NCBI RefSeq assembly: GCF_004345665.1
Contig: NZ_SLWR01000008.1
Span: forward strand, 310,001 to 374,000
DNA: 64,000 bases
Reading direction: 5' to 3'
From: Kribbella antiqua
GTDB taxonomy: Bacteria; Actinomycetota; Actinomycetes; Propionibacteriales; Kribbellaceae
Below, piece by piece: positions 33,147 to 40,750 of the stretch (positions within the stretch are counted from its first letter, which is position 1; every line of letters starts with the position of its first letter). Made by a program: the position numbers and the translations under genes. Below the pieces are notes generated by a model. The model ran no database searches and was not told the origin of the DNA. It saw nothing but the letters and a program-made list of their open reading frames with translations.

Positions 33147-33902
33147 TCAGGCGTAGGGGTCGAAGGGGATGCCGGCGGGCTTGGCGGCTGCCAGGTGGCT
33201 CTCGAAGTTGCCGTTTTTGAGGCCGAAGACGGCGCTGCCGAAGTTGGCCCCTGCGAGGGTGTCGCGGATGCCGGGCGGGTAGCCGTTCCAGCCGACCAGG
33301 TCCGGGAACTGCCAGGCGTGGTAGTGGTTCTCCGGCGGTTCGTCGTTGCTGTTGGCCAGCCGGAACGTATGCGTGCTGATGCCGTCCTTGTGATAGACGA
33401 TCTTCGGATGCGTCCCGTCCCAGCGCACCTGCGAGGCCGGGTACTTGTTGAAGGACCCGTGCGCCGACGTCGACACATACACAGCCGTGTTGTTCTGGAT
33501 CCACACCACCACGTGCTCCCAGTCATGCCGATGGCCGGCAGACCCCGGACCGAGCGCCGCCTGGTCCTTCTCGAAGTACAAGCCGTAGATGATCGCGCAC
33601 CAGCCGTTGTTGCACTTGTAGCGCGCGTACCCGTTGGTGTTGTCGAGATCCCACGCGTCACGGCACTGCCCGTTCACGTCGCCGCCGAGCTTCAGCCCGC
33701 CGTTGACCGTGCCGTCGGGACCGATGGCCGGCGTGGGATAGCAGCCGTCGGTGTCATAGTCGTACGCCGGCTGGAACGTCTGCTCGAGACCGTCAGCGTT
33801 GGCCGGCAACGCCTGCGGCGGATCAGCAAAAGCAAGAGAAGGAAAAGCAACGGTCAGCACCAACGCGCCGACCAGACTCAGCGAAATCCTGCGCAACTTC
33901 AC
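33147..33902 (-). CDS. Secreted NPP1/NLP family protein
   Basis: This 251-aa protein has a signal peptide (residues 1-26, cleavage after AFA) and the necrosis- and ethylene-inducing protein fold. The heptapeptide GHRHDWE (123-129), which binds the metal in NLP toxins, is fully conserved, and two Cys pairs are present. NLPs bind plant sphingolipids; bacterial versions occur in plant-associated and saprophytic species. GTG 33902 follows GGAGG, and a 50-nt hairpin (33911-33960) precedes it. It lies downstream of the sugar ABC operon but is separated by that hairpin. Confidence 0.9.
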   Translation of the reverse strand: MKLRRISLSLVGALVLTVAFPSLAFADPPQALPANADGLEQTFQPAYDYDTDGCYPTPAIGPDGTVNGGLKLGGDVNGQCRDAWDLDNTNGYARYKCNNGWCAIIYGLYFEKDQAALGPGSAGHRHDWEHVVVWIQNNTAVYVSTSAHGSFNKYPASQVRWDGTHPKIVYHKDGISTHTFRLANSNDEPPENHYHAWQFPDLVGWNGYPPGIRDTLAGANFGSAVFGLKNGNFESHLAAAKPAGIPFDPYA

Positions 33903-33910
33903 AGCGGCCT

Positions 33911-33960
33911 CCTGGGCGGGAGCGACCCCAACAAGGGTCGAAGGAGTGAGCCCGCCCAGG
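33911..33960 (-). terminator. Large hairpin upstream of the NPP1 gene
   Basis: CCTGGGCGGG (33911-33920) pairs with CCCGCCCAGG (33951-33960), and CGACCC (33923-33928) pairs with GGGTCG (33935-33940) inside. On the minus strand it can terminate the sugar ABC operon; its base also touches the NPP1 ribosome-binding site (33908-33912), so it could hide that site. Confidence 0.6.
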
Positions 33961-34002
33961 ATCCGCTGTCTTTCTTAACGCTGTAAAGCCCTCAGGTGAA
34001 GC

Positions 34003-35304
34003 TCAGCCGCCTTGCTTGATCAGCCCGTTGATCTTGTCGACGTACGACGACAGTCCGGAGATCGGCTTCTTGCCGCTCAGGATCGGCTGGTACTCCGCCG
34101 TGGTCAGATCGCCGACCTGCTGCGCCCACTGGGTGGTGAACCGGACGCCGACAGTCTTCTCCGCGGACAGGTCGGCCTTGACCGTGTCGACCACGGTGGT
34201 CTGGTTCGCCTTCGTCAGCGCGTCGAAGTAGCTGGTCTGCGCCGGTGTGTAGGCCGGCGGCGCGACCGGGGAAGCCGGCAGTACGGCGTCCCACACCTTG
34301 GTGTTGAGGTACTCGAGCACCTTGAAGGTCGCGTCCTGGTTCTTGGTGTACTGCGGCGTGCAGATGCCGACCGAGTCGTACAAGGTCGCCGGGGTGTCGA
34401 CCTGTGGGAACGGCGCGAACCCGTACTTGACCTTCGGCTTGTCCGTCTGGAACCCAGCCGCCAGCCACTGCCCACCGAACATCATCGGCACCTTGCCGGC
34501 GGCGAACAGCGACTGCACGTTCGCGGCGTCGTAACCGGGCGGGGCGACGGAGCCGTTCTTGATCGCGTCGGCCAGCTTCTGGACGCCCTCGGTGTACTTG
34601 GCGTCGGCCTCGGCCTTGGTCGGGTGGTTCACGTTGTCGGTGAACGGTGCGCCCCCGGCCGAGACGGAGTACACGCCCATCGTGAACGGTCCGTCGGCGC
34701 CGGTCAGTGCGTCGGCCACCAGCCCGTACTTCGCGCCGTTCTTGTTCGCCAGCTTCGCGGCGGCGGCGTACATCTCGTCCCAGGTCCAGCCGGCCTTCGG
34801 CTCCGGCAGGCCTGCGGCCTTGAAGGCGTCAGCGTTGTACCAGACGCCGTACGTGTTCATCAGCGACGGCAGGCCACCCATCTGGCCGTCCGAGGTCTTC
34901 CAGTTCTCGATCGCCGATGGGACGAACTTGTCGGCCTTGAAGTCACCGTCGCCGTTGCTGAGCTTGTCGGTCCAGTCGACCAGCAGGCCTTGCGAGGTGT
35001 ACTGCTGCTCGGTGTCGTTGCCGCACCAGAACAGGTCCGGCAGCTTCTTCGCCTGGGTCAGCGAGGCGAGCTTGTCGCCGAAGTTGCCGGCCGGGGTGTC
35101 GAGCAGCTGGACCGTGATGTTGTCGTCCTTGAAGTCGGCCAGCGCCTTCTTGATCGCGGCGTTGGTCTCGGCCGACTCCCAGGTCATCACGGTGACGGTG
35201 ACCGGGCCGTCGCTCGAGCCGCCACCGGAGTCCGATCCACTGCAGGCCGTTGCCGCCAGCAACCCGGCGCAGGCCAACGTTGTAACGATGAACGTGCGTT
35301 TCAC
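34003..35304 (-). CDS. Sugar ABC transporter substrate-binding lipoprotein
   Basis: This is a 433-aa extracellular binding protein with lipobox LLAATAC (Cys21) and a Ser/Gly linker, followed by the family 1 fold of oligosaccharide-binding proteins (VTVMTWESAETNAAIKKALA, LPDLFWCGND, WTWDEMYAAAAKLA, FAAGKVPMMFGGQW). It is third in the operon, 13 nt after the second permease. No glycosidase is adjacent, so the sugar cannot be named. The divergent LacI regulator and its operators suggest induction by the transported sugar. Confidence 0.9.
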   Translation of the reverse strand: MKRTFIVTTLACAGLLAATACSGSDSGGGSSDGPVTVTVMTWESAETNAAIKKALADFKDDNITVQLLDTPAGNFGDKLASLTQAKKLPDLFWCGNDTEQQYTSQGLLVDWTDKLSNGDGDFKADKFVPSAIENWKTSDGQMGGLPSLMNTYGVWYNADAFKAAGLPEPKAGWTWDEMYAAAAKLANKNGAKYGLVADALTGADGPFTMGVYSVSAGGAPFTDNVNHPTKAEADAKYTEGVQKLADAIKNGSVAPPGYDAANVQSLFAAGKVPMMFGGQWLAAGFQTDKPKVKYGFAPFPQVDTPATLYDSVGICTPQYTKNQDATFKVLEYLNTKVWDAVLPASPVAPPAYTPAQTSYFDALTKANQTTVVDTVKADLSAEKTVGVRFTTQWAQQVGDLTTAEYQPILSGKKPISGLSSYVDKINGLIKQGG

Positions 35305-35317
35305 AGGAGAGCCCCTT

Positions 35318-36229
35318 CTATTTCTGGTTCGTGCTGCCGAGAGCGCCGAGACCCTGGATGAAGTAGCGCTGCGCGGCGAAGAAGACGATCAGCGGCGGCA
35401 GCATGTAGAGCAGGTTGGTGGCCATGTAGTAACTCCAGTCCGGCGTCTTCCCGGCGAACGGGGAGATGAACGACGCCATCCCGACCGACAGCGGCCACTT
35501 GTCGGACGAGTACAGGTAGACCAGCGGGTTGAGGAAGTCGTTCCAGGACGCCTGGAACGCCAGGATCGACATCGTGATCCAGGCCGGCCGGGTCAACGGC
35601 AGCATCACCTGGGTGAAGATCCGGAAGTGCCCGGCACCGTCGATCTTGGCCGCTTCATCGATGGAATAGGGGATCGCGAGAAAGTACTGCCGGGCCAGGA
35701 AGATGAACAACGGATTCCCGCCCAGGAACGCGGGCACGATCAGCGGCAGCCAGCTGTCGTACCAGCCGATGCTCTTGTACAGCTGGAACAACGGGATCAG
35801 GCCGACCACACCGGGCAGCAGCATGCTGCCGACGAACAGGTAGAACCACAACTTCCGGCCCGGGAAGCGCAACCGTGCCAGCGCGTACCCCGCCATCATC
35901 GCGGTCATCACTCCGCCGACCACGCTGAGCGCGGTGATGATGGTCGAGTTGAGCAGCAGCCGGGGGAAGTGGATGACCTCCGGCCCCTTGATGAAGTTGC
36001 TCCAGGTGAACTCGTGCGGCAGCAGTTTCGGCGGGATGTCGAAGACCGCTGTCCGGCTCTTCAGGCCGATGGTGATCATCCACAGCAGCGGGACGATCAT
36101 CACCGAGCAGATGAACAGCGCGGTCACGTACCAGGCCGTCGTACCCGCCGGGCGAGGCTTCTTGGTGGGACGGGCCTGAGTGGTGGCGGGCGGGGTGACC
36201 ACCGCGGCGTCAGTCGGGAGTGTTGTCAC
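35318..36229 (-). CDS. Sugar ABC transporter permease, MalG-type
   Basis: This 303-aa protein has six membrane helices and an N-terminal Pro/Thr-rich cytoplasmic tail. The EAA loop that docks the ATPase reads IDEAAKIDGAGHFRIFTQVM with LPLTRP after it. It starts inside the MalF-type gene (20-bp overlap). No ATPase gene is present, which is normal for actinobacterial sugar importers that share a common MsiK-type ATPase. Confidence 0.92.
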   Translation of the reverse strand: MTTLPTDAAVVTPPATTQARPTKKPRPAGTTAWYVTALFICSVMIVPLLWMITIGLKSRTAVFDIPPKLLPHEFTWSNFIKGPEVIHFPRLLLNSTIITALSVVGGVMTAMMAGYALARLRFPGRKLWFYLFVGSMLLPGVVGLIPLFQLYKSIGWYDSWLPLIVPAFLGGNPLFIFLARQYFLAIPYSIDEAAKIDGAGHFRIFTQVMLPLTRPAWITMSILAFQASWNDFLNPLVYLYSSDKWPLSVGMASFISPFAGKTPDWSYYMATNLLYMLPPLIVFFAAQRYFIQGLGALGSTNQK

Positions 36230-37136
36230 TGTAGGTCCAGAGCGAGGTGAACTTCGCGGTCAGGGCGATCACGGCGATGATGATCACGAACAGCACCCAC
36301 ACCTGCGCGGACGCGTAGCCCAGTTGCGGGATCCGGCCCAGGTTCGGGAAGCCGTTGTTGTAGATCGACAGCATCAGCACGTTGGTACTGAAGCCGGGAC
36401 CGCCGTTGGTGAGGATCTTCGGCTGGTTGAACGTCTGCAGCGCCGCGGTGGTCTGCAGGATCACCTGGAGCAGCATGATCGGGCTGATCATCGGCAACGT
36501 GATCCGGAAGAACACCGACGCGGATCCGGCGCCGTCCACCCGGGCCGCCTCGTACAACTCGGTCGGCACCGCCTGCAACGCAGCCAGAAAGATGATCATC
36601 GTGCCGCCGACGCCCCACAGCATCACCAGTACGACGGACGGCATCGACATCTGTGAACTCTGCAGCCACAGACTGGTCGGCAGGTGCAGTCGCTGCAGGA
36701 TCGTGTTCAGCAGACCGACCTGTGGATCGAGGATGAACTTCCACAGCGTGATCGTCGCGATCGCCGGCAGGACGACGGGCAGGTAGGCCAGGGTCCGTAC
36801 GACGCGAACGCCGGCGAACCGCTGGTTGCAGAACATCGCCAGCGCCAGCCCGAGCACCAGCGACAGTGGAACGTAGAGCACGACCAGATAACCGGTCGCC
36901 CGCAACGACGGCCAGAAGGCCGGGTCGACGGTGAACAACCGGCGGAAGTTGCCGAGGCCAACGAACACGGGATCGGTCAGCCCGTTGTACTTCGTCAGCG
37001 CGAGATAGAACGAACGGATCAGCGGATACACCACGAACACGGTGAATCCGATGATCGCCGGGGCGATGAAGAGGTACGCCGCCTTGACGTCGGAACCGGC
37101 GTTCCTGCTCATCGTATTTCGAGAGGCTCTGCTCAT
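36210..37136 (-). CDS. Sugar ABC transporter permease, MalF-type
   Basis: This 308-aa permease has six helices: AYLFIAPAIIGFTVFVVYPL first, and an EAA loop YEAARVDGAGSASVFFRITL with PMISP following. First gene of the operon. ATG 37136 has GGAGG 8 nt upstream; the much longer open frame beyond it is antisense to the LacI gene. The LacI-type operator at 37151-37162 sits 15 bp upstream of the start. Confidence 0.92.
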   Translation of the reverse strand: MSRASRNTMSRNAGSDVKAAYLFIAPAIIGFTVFVVYPLIRSFYLALTKYNGLTDPVFVGLGNFRRLFTVDPAFWPSLRATGYLVVLYVPLSLVLGLALAMFCNQRFAGVRVVRTLAYLPVVLPAIATITLWKFILDPQVGLLNTILQRLHLPTSLWLQSSQMSMPSVVLVMLWGVGGTMIIFLAALQAVPTELYEAARVDGAGSASVFFRITLPMISPIMLLQVILQTTAALQTFNQPKILTNGGPGFSTNVLMLSIYNNGFPNLGRIPQLGYASAQVWVLFVIIIAVIALTAKFTSLWTYSDNTPD

Positions 37137-37150
37137 CCGGCCTCCTGGAC

Positions 37151-37230
37151 GGTAACGTTTCCAAGGATTTACTGTTGTGTGACGATGCCGTGTCGGAAGA
37201 AGGAAGTCAACACCGTGCCCGAAACGTTTC
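37151..37230. promoter_or_regulatory. Two LacI-family operators
   Basis: GGTAACGTTTCC (37151-37162) is a near-perfect palindrome of the LacI/CcpA type in the divergent promoter. GAAACGTTTC (37221-37230) is a perfect one lying inside codons 3-6 of the LacI gene. Binding at both would repress the importer and block the regulator's own gene. Confidence 0.7.
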
Positions 37231-38264
37231 CAACGCAGGCCGAGGCGAGCCGCCCCACGATGATCGACGTCGCCCGCCGGGCCGGGGTCGGGCTGGGCAC
37301 GGTGTCCCGGGTGGTCAACGGCGGGCACGGAGTCCGGGAGGAAACCGCGCAGCGGGTCCGGGTCGCGATCGAGGAGCTCGGGTTCCGGCGCAACGAGGTC
37401 GCCCGGGCGCTCCGGCCGGGCAAGAAGTCGTCGAGCCTCGCGCTGGTGCTCGGTGACCTGACCAACCCGTTCTACGCGACCATCGCGAAGGCGTCGCTCG
37501 AAGTCGCCGGGCAGTCCGGCTTCGCCGTCGTACTGGGCAGTGTGGACGAGGACCCGGAGGGGGAGAAGCGGGCGATCCAGGAGCTGGTCAGCCGGCAGGT
37601 GGCCGGGTTGATGATCGTGCCGGATCAAGGCGACCACTCGTTCCTGGCCGGTGCCGGGGTGCCGGTGGTGTTCGTCGACCGGCCGGCGCATGGGATCGAG
37701 GCCGACATCGTGATGGTCGACAACGAAGGAGGCGGCCGGCTGGCGACCGAGCATCTGCTGTCGCAGGGTCATGAGCGGATCGCGATCCTGCTGGCGCCGT
37801 CGTACTACACGACCGGCCGCCGGTTGCGTGGGTACCGCCGGGCGCATCGGGCTTCACATGTCGACGTAGACGAGTCGCTCGTCGTACAGCTGCCCGAGGG
37901 TAATGCGGAGGCGGCGGAGAAGGCGACGTTCGAGTTGATGTTGCGCCCGGATCCGCCGACGGCGTTGTTTGCCTCGACCAACTTCTTGACCGAGGGCGTG
38001 TTACGGGCGTTGCGGGAGCTCGGCCGGGAGCCGGCGGTGGTCGGGTTCGACGACTTCCGGCTGGCCGACATGCTGCCGACGCCGGTGACGGTCGTTGCCT
38101 CCGACATCGCCGAGCTCGGGCGCAGTGCCGCGCGGCTCCTGCTGGATCGCGCGTCGGGTGAGGACACCCGGCCGCCGCAACGGATCGTGCTGCCGTGCGC
38201 GCTGATCCAGCGCGGGTCGGGCGAACGTCCGCCGGATTCTGCTGCTGACAGAAAGACCCGCTGA
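37215..38264 (+). CDS. LacI-family transcriptional repressor
   Basis: This is a 349-aa regulator. The helix-turn-helix MIDVARRAGVGLGTVSRVVN lies at about 16-35 with the hinge helix EVARALRPGKK, followed by a periplasmic-binding-protein-like sensor domain (ALVLGDLTNPFYATIAKASL, GLMIVPDQG, VVGFDDFRLADMLPTPVTVV). GTG 37215 is chosen with AGGAAG about 10 nt upstream; an ATG slightly upstream would add residues outside the family. It is divergent from the sugar importer, whose substrate or a phosphorylated derivative is the likely inducer. Confidence 0.9.
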   Translation: MPETFPTQAEASRPTMIDVARRAGVGLGTVSRVVNGGHGVREETAQRVRVAIEELGFRRNEVARALRPGKKSSSLALVLGDLTNPFYATIAKASLEVAGQSGFAVVLGSVDEDPEGEKRAIQELVSRQVAGLMIVPDQGDHSFLAGAGVPVVFVDRPAHGIEADIVMVDNEGGGRLATEHLLSQGHERIAILLAPSYYTTGRRLRGYRRAHRASHVDVDESLVVQLPEGNAEAAEKATFELMLRPDPPTALFASTNFLTEGVLRALRELGREPAVVGFDDFRLADMLPTPVTVVASDIAELGRSAARLLLDRASGEDTRPPQRIVLPCALIQRGSGERPPDSAADRKTR

Positions 38265-38293
38265 GCTGCCGCGCGGCCGGGTAGCGTCGGGGC

Positions 38294-39034
38294 GTGTACT
38301 ACGAATCGTTCGGTGAAGGCCGGCCCATCGTGTTCCTGCCGGGCTGGGGCGGCGACAACGGCGAGGGCCGTGACACCCACGAGCCGGTCTTCGAGGGCCG
38401 GAGCGGGTGGCGGCGGATCTACGTCGATCCGCCGGGCACGGGCAAGTCGCCCTCAGATGCATCGATCGTGGATCAGGATGGCATGCTCGACGCCATCGCC
38501 GGGACGATCGACGAGGTCGTAGGAAGCGATCGCTTCGCGCTGGCCGGTACGTCGGCCGGCGGGCTGCACTCACGTGGCCTGATCAAGCGGGACCCGTCCC
38601 GGATCCTCGGCCTGCTGCTCCGGGTTCCAGGCGTGGTGGTGGATCGCACCAAGAGAACGTTGCCTAGTGACGACTACCTCGATCAGACTGCGGACTTCGT
38701 CGCTGCCTCGGCCGACAAGGATCGCCGGTACTACGACGCGGTCGACGACATCGCGGACCTGGACTTCCTCAACCGGATCCAGTCCGACCCTCGGACCTAT
38801 GCACTCCGCGAAGACCCAGCCATCCGGTTCGAAGGCCCCACCTTGATCGTCACCGGCCGCCAGGACACCATGACCGGCTACGCCGACGCCTGGTCGATCC
38901 TCGACGACTACCCGCGCGCGACGTACGCCGTACTGGATCAGGAAGACCATGGCCTCCCAGTACGGCGGCACGCGGTGTACCGAGCGCTGGTCGGCGACTG
39001 GCTGGACCGCATGGCTGAGCGCCCGGACGCGTGA
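38294..39034 (+). CDS. Alpha/beta hydrolase
   Basis: This 246-aa protein has the alpha/beta-hydrolase fold: oxyanion-loop region IVFLPGWGG, nucleophile elbow AGTSAGG with S87, acid region VTGRQDTMTG and catalytic His in LDQEDHGLP. The substrate is unknown. It is apparently leaderless: TAGCGT (38282-38287) lies 6 nt before GTG 38294. A 16-bp hairpin overlaps its last codons. Confidence 0.85.
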   Translation: MYYESFGEGRPIVFLPGWGGDNGEGRDTHEPVFEGRSGWRRIYVDPPGTGKSPSDASIVDQDGMLDAIAGTIDEVVGSDRFALAGTSAGGLHSRGLIKRDPSRILGLLLRVPGVVVDRTKRTLPSDDYLDQTADFVAASADKDRRYYDAVDDIADLDFLNRIQSDPRTYALREDPAIRFEGPTLIVTGRQDTMTGYADAWSILDDYPRATYAVLDQEDHGLPVRRHAVYRALVGDWLDRMAERPDA

Positions 39035-39058
39035 GGGGCGGCCACGCGTCCGGGCGCT
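39018..39058. terminator. 16-bp hairpin overlapping a stop codon
   Basis: AGCGCCCGGACGCGTG (39018-39033) pairs perfectly with CACGCGTCCGGGCGCT (39043-39058) around a 9-nt loop. The hydrolase stop (39032-39034) is in the stem edge. It lies between converging genes and is probably a bidirectional terminator. Confidence 0.8.
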
Positions 39059-39084
39059 GATCGGGGTTGTCGGGGATGTCGGGG

Positions 39085-39780
39085 TTAGAAGTTCGGCCAG
39101 GCCCAGCCGAGGTAGTTGGTGTAGTAGGGGAGTTTGGCCAGGCCGATCGCGCCGTTGACGCTGGTGGCCCAGAAGTAGCCGTCGCCGCGGGCAACGCCGA
39201 CGTGGCCGTATGGTGCGGCGAGGTCCCAGAAGACCAGGGCGCCCTTCGGTGGGTTCACGTCGCCGGCGTGGGCGACCCCGCGGGCGACGGCGTCGTTCCA
39301 GTCCTCCTTGGCCGAGCCCCAGATCAGGTCCTTGCCGAACGAGTTCTCGGCGGCCTTCTCACAGAGGCCTTGGTACGCCGTTGATCCGCTGCGGGCGGCG
39401 TACCAGGAGATGGCCCGGTCGGCGCGTGGATTGCTGGTGCACAGCGGTGCGACCAGGCCGGAGCTGCCGGTGTCGACGTACGCGTCGGAGATGAAGCCCT
39501 TGCCGGGGACGTGGTCCCAGATCAGGCTGCGACCGAACTTGCCGGTGACGGGCTCGCCGTACACCTGACAGTCGATCTGGACCGGGCCGTTCGGCTGGGT
39601 GCCGACAGAGCCGAAGTTCGTGGCGTTGCCCGACCGGATGACCACGCCGGTCCCGCTGTCGGTGACGACGGTTCCGGTGGCGGCGTGGGCGGGCAGGGTG
39701 CCGGCGGTCGTCAGGGCGGCGGCGCCGAGCAGCGTGGTGGCGGTGAGGCGGGCGGTGATGCGCAAGAGGGCGGCACGCAT
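39085..39780 (-). CDS. Secreted SH3-like/peptidase-like wall protein
   Basis: This 231-aa exported protein has signal peptide 1-33 (cleavage after AHA) and an SH3b-like segment at about 36-105 (GVVIRSGNATNFGSVGTQPN ... CQVYGEPV). A C-terminal domain follows (RADRAISWYAARSGSTAYQG, LCEKAAENSFG, GDVNPPKGALVFWDLAAPYG, HVGVARGDGYFWA) like the CHAP/NlpC-type amidase-like proteins of actinomycetes. A role in cell-wall binding or hydrolysis is likely, but a canonical catalytic Cys is not certain. AAGGAC precedes ATG 39780. It is divergent from the XRE-NBR1 gene. Confidence 0.75.
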   Translation of the reverse strand: MRAALLRITARLTATTLLGAAALTTAGTLPAHAATGTVVTDSGTGVVIRSGNATNFGSVGTQPNGPVQIDCQVYGEPVTGKFGRSLIWDHVPGKGFISDAYVDTGSSGLVAPLCTSNPRADRAISWYAARSGSTAYQGLCEKAAENSFGKDLIWGSAKEDWNDAVARGVAHAGDVNPPKGALVFWDLAAPYGHVGVARGDGYFWATSVNGAIGLAKLPYYTNYLGWAWPNF

Positions 39781-39818
39781 GATGTTTGTCCTTTTCGCTC
39801 GATTAGTGGCGAACTGGC

Positions 39819-39837
39819 ACTGATTTACAGAGAATCA
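39819..39837. promoter_or_regulatory. Dyad in divergent promoter region
   Basis: CTGATT (39819-39824) and AATCAG (39832-39837) form a 6-7-6 dyad midway between the secreted wall protein and the XRE-NBR1 gene; a candidate operator for the latter. Confidence 0.35.
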
Positions 39838-39886
39838 GAGGGTTACTGTGTTGTCGCAGTGGGCAACACCGACCCGGGAGTGCGCC

Positions 39887-40570
39887 GTGAGGCCAGCACA
39901 GGCTCGCTATGTGATCGGCTGCCGGATGCGTGAGCTCCGGGAAGCGGCCGGCGTCGGACTGTCGCGCGCCGCCGCCCTGTCCGGCTGGGACAAGGGCCAT
40001 CTGTCCCGGGTCGAGCGCGGCCACACCAAGCCGAGCCGCGAACTGATCGAGTGGTACGACGCCTCGTTCGGCGCCGGCCAGGCGCTCGTGAACCAGCTGA
40101 TGGAGCTGGACGCCGCCGTACGGGCTGGGCGCGATGTGTCGCTGCGGGACATGCGCAGGCACGTGCAGCCCGTGCTGCTGGGTGGATCCGTGCCGGTCGA
40201 CCACCACCCGGAAGACCGGGCGGAGCTGGTGGGGGAGACGGTGCCGGACGGGACGCGGGTGTGCCGGGATCAGTCGTTCGTGAAGGCTTGGGAGATCCGG
40301 AACAGCGGCTCACAGTCGTGGCACGGTCGATGGCTCACCCGGCAGGGGGCTGCCGGCACGCCGGGCTGGTTGCGGTCTCCGGCCCGTGCTTCGCTGCCGG
40401 ACGCCGTACCCGGAGAGGTCGTGACGGTGTCGATGACTTTGCAGGCGCCGTCGCAGGTGGGCGCCTCGACGGCGTACTTCAAGATCACTGATGACGCGGG
40501 GCGGCTGTACTACCCCGGGCTGGAGTCACCACCGGTGTATTGCACGATCTTCACGGTCCACGAGCTCTGA
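39887..40570 (+). CDS. XRE helix-turn-helix protein with NBR1 Ig-like domain
   Basis: This 227-aa protein is a fusion. Residues about 8-65 are a Cro/C1-type helix-turn-helix (RMRELREAAGVGLSRAAALS, GWDKGHLSRVERGHTKPSRE). After an alpha linker, about 110-225 forms an all-beta domain with QSFVKAWEIRNSGSQSWHGR, VPGEVVTVSMTLQAP and GASTAYFKITDDAGRLYYPG, the pattern of the NBR1 (next-to-BRCA1) Ig-like domain. In bacteria this domain is thought to bind surfaces or partners. I favour GTG 39887 (GGGAG 6 nt upstream) over GTG 39848. No transmembrane segment, so it acts in the cytoplasm. Confidence 0.82.
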   Translation: MRPAQARYVIGCRMRELREAAGVGLSRAAALSGWDKGHLSRVERGHTKPSRELIEWYDASFGAGQALVNQLMELDAAVRAGRDVSLRDMRRHVQPVLLGGSVPVDHHPEDRAELVGETVPDGTRVCRDQSFVKAWEIRNSGSQSWHGRWLTRQGAAGTPGWLRSPARASLPDAVPGEVVTVSMTLQAPSQVGASTAYFKITDDAGRLYYPGLESPPVYCTIFTVHEL

Positions 40571-40690
40571 CCTTCGCCTTACTACCTCACTTATCTTCAC
40601 ACTCTCTCTATCAGGTCTTACGCGACGAGTTGCCGCGCCAGCGGCGCCTACCTTCCTTAGGGAATGCCCTTGACCTTCCTTTAGTGGGTG
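40571..40690 (+). other. Pyrimidine-rich spacer with ACCTTCCTT repeats
   Basis: No gene. The stretch 40571-40620 is unusually CT-rich and A+T-rich for this genome. ACCTTCCTTAG (40650-40660) and ACCTTCCTTTAG (40673-40684) are near-identical direct repeats 23 bp apart, just upstream of the protease promoter. Confidence 0.4.
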
Positions 40691-40718
40691 TTGCCGGGGG
40701 CACTTTGCGGATTAGGTT
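40691..40718 (+). promoter_or_regulatory. Promoter of the TAP-type hydrolase gene
   Basis: -35 TTGCCG (40691-40696), 16-nt spacer, -10 TAGGTT (40713-40718), 32 bp before ATG 40751. Confidence 0.45.
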
Positions 40719-40750
40719 GCTGCTCTGTACCCGCCCGGACAGAGGGGGAG

